This document shows, in pieces, positions 60,084 through 64,000 of a stretch of 64,000 nucleotides of DNA. Source of the stretch: Cephalopachus bancanus. Its lineage: Eukaryota; Chordata; Mammalia; Primates; Tarsiidae. The notes below the pieces were generated by a model. The model made no database searches, was not told where the DNA came from, and worked only from the letters and a program-made list of their open reading frames with translations. The stretch's first letter is position 1, and every line of letters starts with the position of its first letter. Made by a program: the position numbers and the translations under genes. The DNA lies in the NCBI GenBank assembly GCA_027257055.1, contig JAPVLO010000073.1:4888501-4952500 (forward strand), read 5' to 3'.

Positions 60084-60093
60084 GCGCGCGTGT
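60029..60093. repeat. (TG)n(CG)n strictly alternating tract
   Basis: 65 nt of unbroken purine-pyrimidine alternation: about 21 TG units, then CGCGCGCGCACGCGCGCGCG, then TGT. The tract has nine CpGs in 20 nt, while nearby single-copy DNA is nearly CpG-free. A strong potential Z-DNA former. Confidence 0.98.
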
Positions 60094-60365
60094 TAGCAAC
60101 CTAGCTTTATTACAAAGAAAACATTGAGCCTAAATCCTTCTTAATCTTTTATCTTCATCAATTCCAGAAAATAATGATCACTGCCAATATTTTCAAGTTC
60201 TAATAAATCTGTCAAAAATATGTCTCTTGCAGAACAACCAAGCAATTATTTGACTTACTTTGGTAGAAGAGATACTAGACAAACTGTACAGAGATAGTCA
60301 AATAAAATACTTGGTTTTAAATATCTACTCTACAGTTCTAAGTCCACAGTAAAATGTAGAAAAGG
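60094..60365. other. Unassigned spacer
   Basis: Nothing recognised between the microsatellite and the Alu. Confidence 0.4.
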
Positions 60366-60655
60366 GGAGTCCACAGTGGTTCATGCCTTTAATCTCAGCA
60401 CTTTGGGAGGCTGAGGCAAGAGGATTACTTGAGCCCAGGAGCTGGAGATCAGCCTGGGCAAAATAGTAAGACCTTGTCTCTATAAGGAATCAAATAATTA
60501 GTCGAGCATGTTAGCATACTCCTGCAGTCCCAGTTACTCGGGAAGCTGAGGCAAAAGGATCACCTGAGCTCAGCAGGTAAAGGCTACCGTGAGCTGTGAT
60601 CATGCCACTGTACTCCAGCCTGGGTGACAGAGGAAACTTTGACTCAAAAATTTTT
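60366..60655 (+). mobile_element. Alu, older form
   Basis: From GGGAGTCCACAGTGGTTCATG to GACTCAAAAATTTTTTTAAAA. Ancestral right arm (GTGAGCTGTGATCATGCCAC). Confidence 0.92.
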
Positions 60656-60749
60656 TTAAAAAGCTTACAAATTAAAAAGAATTAAGGCCCAAAATAAAAT
60701 AGATCGTTTTTCACGAAAATCGTGTTATATGACAATTTGTTTTATTTAG

Positions 60750-61042
60750 TTATTTGAGTCAGCTTTCACTCTATTGCCCAGGCTGAAGTGCCATGCCATG
60801 GCATGATCACTTCTCAACGCAGCCTTGACCACCTGGGTTCAGGTGACCCTTCTGCCTCAGTCTCCTCAGTAGCTAGGACTACAGAGGGTACACCACCATG
60901 CCTGGCTTTTTTTTTAATTTTGTGTAGAGATGAAGTCTGGCTATGTTTCCTGAACTGGTCTTAAACTCCTGGGCTCAAGCAATCCTCTCACCTTGGCCTC
61001 CTGCAGTGCTGGAATTATAGACGTGAACCACCATCCCTGGTC
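60750..61042 (-). mobile_element. Alu, older form, antisense
   Basis: TTATTTGAGTCAGCTTTCAC to GAACCACCATCCCTGGTC. The duplication ACAAYTTGTTTTA lies on both sides. Together with the Alu just upstream it forms an inverted Alu pair about 100 bp apart. Confidence 0.93.
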
Positions 61043-61367
61043 AACAACTTGTTTTAAATGGATATAAAAAATCTCTCGTGAAGCCTGCTACAGTGATTTT
61101 ATGTATCTTATGAAAAGGGTGATAAAAAAGCTAGCATGCCCAATAATATATCTGCGGTCACCTGAGGAGTTGCTAAGAGTTAGAAAGAGAAATATTAAAT
61201 AATTTTCCAAATTCTAACTGTATTATCAGTAAGTTTTATAAAATTGAGTACTTATATGAATTTAGGGAAGAGAACATATCAAAATAAACTTTAGGTCAAG
61301 ACTGGCACCTGACATGAAGTGGGTTGTCAATGAGTGACCAGCATCTTCTTACTGGAAAGACTTTGTG
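61043..61367. other. Unassigned intergenic sequence
   Basis: No recognisable repeat or gene. Confidence 0.4.
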
Positions 61368-61492
61368 AACCTCTGGTTCAACCTCCACAATTTACAGAAA
61401 AAAGAAATTTACCAAAGATCTGAGAAGATGTAAACAGCAGAGATGGGATTTGAGCTCAGGTTAATTGTTCTAAATCCAGTAATCTTTCCTTT
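61368..61492 (+). mobile_element. Probable MIR SINE
   Basis: 'gttcaacctccacaatttac', 'agagatgggatttgagctca' and 'ggttaattgttctaaatcca' fit a MIR-like element on the plus strand. Confidence 0.55.
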
Positions 61493-64000
61493 TGAAAGTA
61501 ATATAATCCAAATTTACTCAATATTTAATTGGTTCATAAATATACATATGTAATGTTTGGTTTCTTTGACCATATTTCAATATAACTAATTTTCATTAAA
61601 TAATGTATTTAATCAAAATTAGGAAATATCAATATTCTTTGTGCATGTTGTTTACAGAGCATGCTTTTTCTAACACTTTAAAGTTCACATTAAACATTTC
61701 ACTTATATACTATATATAACTGTAGAGTCAAATAAGGGTATCAAACCTCCAAAACCAATAATCTTCCATTATCAAAAAAGCACAACTAATGTCAGCATCA
61801 GTGGATTCATGCTTAAAGGAGATCTACTTATTTTGTGCATAATTTCTGAATAGTTGACAATTGTATATTAGATTGTTTATGGTGTGGGAAAAAAATCTCA
61901 GAGCAAATAGAGGGAAGGGGTGGTGGGGGGAGCACAGAGGGGAATGCCTTATCTATATTGCCCTGACAATTGAGTTTGGACAACAGTATTTTCTAAATGT
62001 ACCCTATTCAAGGCTGGATATGTAATTACCTTCAGTTCATAGTCTAGACATTAATTCTTTCATAGTATTTAAGACTCCTTGTAACATGCTTGCAGCTTTA
62101 AGTAAGCAAGGCTAAATCTTGACCAGATAAATTAGCAAAGAATGCAATAAAAGCTGCAATAAAAGAACTTTATCCTACAAACCTTCAAGTTGCTGCTAAA
62201 TGAGATTTCTTTGAAATGCAGATCAGTTGAACTAGATTAGTGAATTTTAGCTCCTGTCAACATCATAACAAAATACAAATACAATTGTTCAGTGGTCTTA
62301 TCTCCATGCTTCCATCTGCTGCCTTGTTATTTACTTTCCTTGATTTACTATGCAGATCTAAATAAGGCACATCAAGGAGGGCTTACAACACAATGGCTTC
62401 TTAAGCTTTACATCAAGGTATTTGAAACTGAAGCCAGGAAAGGGCTCCCATCAAAGACATATCTCTAATGAACTTCCATATCAGAGAAGGTTTGGTATTT
62501 AATACTGCTGTGAAAAGAAAGAGCTACAAATCAGAATGGCCTATGAAAGAAAATGCCTACAAATCTTGATGAGATTAGCACCTCTGAGAATTAATATCCC
62601 AATAAAAATGATGTCTGGTACCTCGAAGAGTTAACTTCCAACCTTTGCAAATATAATGCACTATGTCAAGAGCAGGGAGATCATCTGACAAGGTTAAAAG
62701 GTCAGGAAAGAATTTTTAATTCCCCCCCACGAAGCTAGAAAATAATATTTTTAATTCCTGCTTAAAGTAAGCATATATCAGAATAAACACACTAAAATAA
62801 AATTAACACAAGAGATTTATAACATTACTTTCTATGTCATAAGCATTTTGTATTATTTTTCAAAATGAAAAAAAATTTAAAAAGCCAACTACATAGTAAA
62901 ATAATGTAATCTAAAATGACAGCATGCAACATTTGTTCATCAATTCTAGTATTTCCTTTTCTTCCCCCATAGCAATCTACAGCAACACAGAGTAAAATCC
63001 TCTGTCATTTTGCAAATCCTGAGGTACCATTTTTATTATACGCCATCACACATTCTAAGAGATACAAACAAGGAAAAAATTTCCTTCCACACTTTCTTCC
63101 CCCTAATTGTGTTTTCTCACCTTTTTTTCTAATATGCCAAAGTTGAACAAGACAATAATTCACAAACCTAACGTGAAAGTTTCCAGCAAACTCTGAGTGC
63201 ATTACTATTTGACAATTTCTTTCCCATAAGCAATAAAGTCTATAAACAAATAATACTTTTTTTTCCTTAAAGAAAATATTTCAATCATTTATGTCATTCT
63301 ATAGCAAAGGAAGATCCCACAAGCATGTTCTGTTCTGTGGATCAATCAGTTCCAAACCAAAGTAGACATGTTGTCGACTCCAGTGCCTGGAAATCCTGCT
63401 GCAGGCTCACCAGATGATGAAAACTGAGGTATGCAGTGTATGGGGGCCCCACATGGCATTAGGTAGCTTCTGGGCATGTCAAACTTCACAACTACCCTAC
63501 AGTCAATGACAGCAAACACCTTCCCTGTTCTTGCCTCCAAACATAATCTTGCTGCTCTATCCTGCCTCCGAATCACAAATCACGGGCAGTCTTCCAGAAA
63601 CAAAGCCCCCAACAGAAGCAACCTCCCCTGACTACAACAACAGAAATCACAGTTGTCTTTTTACTGGATTTCATTTCATGTAGGCGATGTTCCAGACTTA
63701 TTTACAACCACAAGAGACTGTTACCTCTTCTTGTTTAATGAAATGACAAAACAGCAGATTTGCATATGCAAAAGCAGGTGCTGTAATAGGTTTGACTACT
63801 CTTGACCTAAAGCATGTAAAAGAGGTTTATCTGCAACAGCTGTCTCATAGGTATTGGTGAGCTGATGGGCAGTCAAAACTACACCATCTGTAGAAGTGTG
63901 TGTTCAAAATGACAATCTGAACTCAAAACTGATCAATAAATCTTCCCTCATCTTTATGTTTATGTTGAAATTTCAAGATGTGTATATATTGGGCTATTTT
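61493..64000. other. Repeat-poor terminal region
   Basis: 2.5 kb without a repeat that I can name. 62040-62560 and 63300-63660 are less AT-skewed, with few simple repeats, and have the look of constrained non-coding DNA, but this is impression only. The 76-codon reverse frame at 63346-63576 (start MIRRQDRAARLCLEARTGKV) has no family match that I know, no flanking splice sites that I can pair, and may be chance. Confidence 0.4.

Noticed and set aside
60366..61042. Inverted Alu pair as an RNA-editing substrate
   Set aside because: Structurally possible, since the two are about 100 bp apart in opposite directions, but there is no evidence of transcription here and both are old and diverged. Not raised to a finding.
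63346..63576. 76-codon reverse frame in GC-richer DNA as a coding exon
   Set aside because: No paired splice sites in phase and no family match. Kept only as part of the unassigned region.

Overview
This window is nuclear DNA from a primate, most likely a strepsirrhine (lemur-like). Dimeric 7SL-derived Alu elements show that it is a primate. About half of them share a derived, CpG-rich form unlike human Alu: head GCCGGGCTCGGTGGCTCAG, a right arm reading GTGGCCGGGAGCGGCCACTG, and the ending GACTCCAACTC before the poly(A). I saw no galago/loris-type Alu-tRNA chimeras, which favours a lemur over a lorisoid. A young L1 family with its own 3' end (CTAACCCTGAATTGTACCCC) occurs four times. The species call is inference from repeats alone.

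The window is an AT-rich gene desert or the inside of a very large intron. I find no functional protein-coding gene, tRNA, rRNA or CRISPR array. The open reading frames of 60-160 codons are chance frames or translations of Alu, L1 and microsatellite DNA. The only gene-derived sequences are a decayed processed pseudogene of RPL7L1 (about 54.9-55.6 kb, perhaps with 3' UTR sequence to about 57.1 kb) and a short retrocopy of an unidentified mRNA 3' end (21.9-22.1 kb).

Layout. 0-5.5 kb: two old sense-strand L1 fragments with Alus. 5.5-12 kb: unassigned sequence, a 68-nt retroposon, MIRs, a MER33-like DNA transposon and four Alus. 12-15.2 kb: a young truncated L1 carrying a second copy of the 68-nt retroposon, an unnamed dispersed repeat, and an MLT1-type solo LTR. 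15.3-23.5 kb: MER5A, Alus, a hAT element, an L1, the 3'-UTR retrocopy inside an Alu, and a TG/GA microsatellite. 23.5-28 kb: L2, then a nearly complete MaLR provirus (25.5-28.0 kb) with an Alu in its internal region. 28-34 kb: mostly unassigned sequence, MIR and a long L2, with an exon-like segment at 29.35 kb. 34.4-40.4 kb: L1 and Alu fragments. 44.0-49.6 kb: an old antisense L1 split by a complete Tigger1 DNA transposon that itself holds three Alus. 49.6-53.8 kb: almost repeat-free. 53.8-57.2 kb: an ERV-type LTR and the RPL7L1 retrocopy. 57.2-64 kb: L2, Alus, a 65-nt potential Z-DNA tract, and a final 3 kb with few recognisable repeats that may hold conserved non-coding sequence.

The sequence reads as a record of stacked transposition: L1M, then Tigger1, then Alus; MaLR, then Alu; young L1, then the 68-nt unit. 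Target-site duplications are visible for many events. I do not see a new multi-gene system. The most unusual item is the pair of 68-nt retroposons. Both start and end at the same points and look like the R region of a gammaretrovirus-like LTR, as if a cap-to-poly(A) mini-transcript of an LTR had been copied into the genome by L1.
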